Source: Methylocystis sp. SC2
GTDB lineage: Bacteria; Pseudomonadota; Alphaproteobacteria; Rhizobiales; Beijerinckiaceae
Assembly (NCBI RefSeq): GCF_000304315.1
Contig: NC_018485.1
Location: forward strand, 714,501 to 778,500
Reading direction: 5' to 3'
DNA length: 64,000 nucleotides
Shown here piece by piece: positions 62,335 through 64,000 of the stretch. Each line of letters starts with the position of its first letter. Position 1 is the stretch's first letter. The position numbers and the translations under genes are program-made. The notes beneath the pieces were generated by a model. It saw nothing but the letters and a program-made list of their open reading frames with translations, was not told the origin of the DNA and searched no databases.

Positions 62335-64000
62335 TGCGCTTCTCCGTCGTCTTCCTCGATTGGCGACGCGTCATCATAGAGCGTTTCGGCGGACGCTGCG
62401 CCCTCGTCCCTGCCCCGCACGGCGACGATCTGCGCGCCGGGAAAACGCGCGAGCACGCTCGCGACGAGGGGATCCGACTCAAGCGAGGAGCGCCGCTTGC
62501 GCTCTTCCGCTTCGCGCTGTTCCTTGAGCGTCGGCGCGCCGCCCGAGGCGACGACCGACACCATCCAGCGCTCGCCGGTCCAAGCCTGAAGCCTCTGCGT
62601 TAGAGTCGACGCCAGTTCACGCGCGCCGCCGGGCGCGAGTTCAAATTCGATCCGTCCATGTTCGAACCGCACCAGCCGCACTTCGGATTCGAGCCCGATC
62701 TTGAGGCGCATGTCGCGCTTTTGCGCGGCGAGCGCGACAAGCGCATCGAAGCTCTCGATGACGATGCTTGGCTCGGGCGCTGCAGACCTTGGCGCCGGCG
62801 CTGCAGAAGGCTGAGGCGCGGCGGAGCGCGGCGCGGACGCGAGCGCCTGGCCGCCGCCGCCTGCCCGCGGCGCAACGCCAGATCCGGCTGGCGCTGCGCC
62901 TCGCGTTGAGGGCGATCCAGTCTCGCTCGATGCGTTCTCGCCAAAGCCCAGGCGGCGCAGCGCCTCCGATGGCGCAGGCATGTCGGCCGCATAAGCGAGC
63001 CTGACGAGCACCATATCGGCCGCCGCCAACGGCCGCTGCGCGCCGCGCAATTCCTCAACGCCTTTCATCAAGATTTGCCAGGCGCGCGTGAGCGCGGGAA
63101 CCGAGAGGCGCGTCGCCGCGTCTTCGCCGCGACGTTTCTCTTCGGGCGTCAGCGCCGCCGACTGGGCGGTCTCCGGCGCAAGCTTCAGGCGCGTGGCGAG
63201 ATGCGTGAATTCGGCAAGTTCGAGCAGCACCTGCGCCGGATCGGCGCCGCCATTATACTGATCCTCGAGAATGGCGATCGCCTTGGCGATATCGCCCGAC
63301 ATCGCCGCTTCGAAGAGATCGATGATTCGCGCCTTGTCGGCGACGCCGAGCATCAGCCGCAAATCCTCGGCGGCGATCGCGCCGCCCGCCGAATGCGCCG
63401 CGCCATAGGCGATCGCCTGATCGAGCAAGGACAGCGCGTCGCGCGCCGAGCCTTCCGCCGCGCGCGCGATCATGGCGAGCGCTTCCGGCTCGATGGCGAC
63501 GCCTTCGGCCTTGCAGACCCCCAGCAGGTGATTGGCGAGCAGACCGGCGTCGATGCGGCGCAGATCGAAGCGCTGGCAGCGCGAACGCACCGTCACCGGC
63601 ACCTTGTCGATCTCCGTCGTCGCGAAGATGAACTTCACATGCTCGGGCGGCTCTTCGAGAGTTTTCAAGAGGCCGTTGAACGCGGCCTTCGAGAGCATAT
63701 GCACTTCGTCGATGATGTAGACTTTGGTGCGCGCCATGACCGGGCGGTATCGGGCGTTGTCGATGATCTCCCGGATGTCGTCGATGCCCGTGTGCGACGC
63801 GGCGTCCATTTCGAGCACGTCGACATGGCGCGAATCGATGATCGCCTGACAGTGGACGCCGAGTTCCTCCATATGGATCGTCGGCTGATTGATCGCGGGG
63901 CGGCCTTCTCGCGCCGGCAGTTCATAATTGAAGGCGCGCGCGAGTATGCGCGCCGTCGTCGTCTTGCCGACGCCGCGCACGCCGGTCAGCAGATAGGCCT
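62331..64000 (-). CDS. dnaX: DNA polymerase III subunit tau/gamma (5' end outside window)
   Basis: DnaX is the clamp-loader ATPase and organiser of the replicase. The 557 residues visible start at AYLLTGVRGVGKTTTARIL (Walker A) and continue with VDVLEMDAASHTGIDDIREIID, YIIDEVHMLSKAAFNGLLKTLEEPPEHVKFIFATTE (Walker B) and SRCQRFDLRR. After ELAEFTHLATRLKL comes domain III, then a Pro/Ala-rich linker and the tau-specific C-terminus. The usual four-cysteine zinc motif is replaced by a single VHCQAI, as is common in alphaproteobacteria. The N-terminal part lies beyond 64000. Confidence 0.97.
   Translation of the reverse strand, partial: AYLLTGVRGVGKTTTARILARAFNYELPAREGRPAINQPTIHMEELGVHCQAIIDSRHVDVLEMDAASHTGIDDIREIIDNARYRPVMARTKVYIIDEVHMLSKAAFNGLLKTLEEPPEHVKFIFATTEIDKVPVTVRSRCQRFDLRRIDAGLLANHLLGVCKAEGVAIEPEALAMIARAAEGSARDALSLLDQAIAYGAAHSAGGAIAAEDLRLMLGVADKARIIDLFEAAMSGDIAKAIAILEDQYNGGADPAQVLLELAEFTHLATRLKLAPETAQSAALTPEEKRRGEDAATRLSVPALTRAWQILMKGVEELRGAQRPLAAADMVLVRLAYAADMPAPSEALRRLGFGENASSETGSPSTRGAAPAGSGVAPRAGGGGQALASAPRSAAPQPSAAPAPRSAAPEPSIVIESFDALVALAAQKRDMRLKIGLESEVRLVRFEHGRIEFELAPGGARELASTLTQRLQAWTGERWMVSVVASGGAPTLKEQREAEERKRRSSLESDPLVASVLARFPGAQIVAVRGRDEGAASAETLYDDASPIEEDDGEAQ

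Overview
The window reads as GC-rich alphaproteobacterial chromosome. The gene order (division and cell-wall cluster, lpxC, bamD, recN; recR-ybaB-dnaX) is typical of Hyphomicrobiales. A formaldehyde-activating-enzyme (Fae) paralogue points to a methylotroph, and a Methylocystis/Methylosinus-like methanotroph is my best guess. That guess rests on family knowledge, not on a database search.

Layout. (1) 1-2.3 kb is accessory DNA: a decayed CopG/ParE toxin-antitoxin pair, then an overlapping DUF262 + HEPN gene pair that looks like a small defence or conflict module. (2) 2.5-27 kb is almost entirely minus strand. In transcription order it reads rsmH-ftsL-ftsI-murE-murF-mraY-murD-ftsW-murG-murC, a PIN-toxin/RHH-antitoxin module, murB, a small ORF, ddlB-ftsQ-ftsA-ftsZ, lpxC, bamD and recN. 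Many of these genes overlap by 4 bp. A plus-strand esterase lies between bamD and recN, and mraZ is missing from the head of the cluster. (3) 27.2-34.7 kb holds a GNAT gene, RNase P RNA, NDH-2, a membrane protein, priA, hrcA and an Omp25-like porin. (4) 34.8-43 kb looks like a surface-glycan locus: two paralogous glycosyltransferases, a further transferase-like gene, a lone LptF/LptG-type permease, an ABC-2 polysaccharide exporter pair and a Tat-exported FAD oxidoreductase. (5) 43-51.8 kb carries glmS, glmU, opgG, opgH, a DUF952 gene and pyrD. (6) 51.8-55 kb holds an unknown membrane protein, the Fae paralogue and a three-gene RiPP-type locus. That locus has a Cys/His-rich exported precursor, a DUF692 (MNIO) enzyme and a DUF2063 partner. 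(7) 55.6-64 kb carries rpsA, two small exported or anchored unknowns, rpsD, a DsbA-like protein, recR, ybaB and the 3' part of dnaX.

The most interesting part is 53.0-55.0 kb. The MNIO and partner pair resembles bufferin biosynthesis, but the precursor is unlike the DUF2282 bufferins I know. Its mature part has six cysteines in near-regular hexads, ten histidines and no acidic residue. A metal-handling modified peptide is plausible, and copper would be a natural suspect if the host is a methanotroph. Two families of palindromic intergenic repeats, each present twice, and a toxin-antitoxin module lodged inside the division cluster are the other notable structures.
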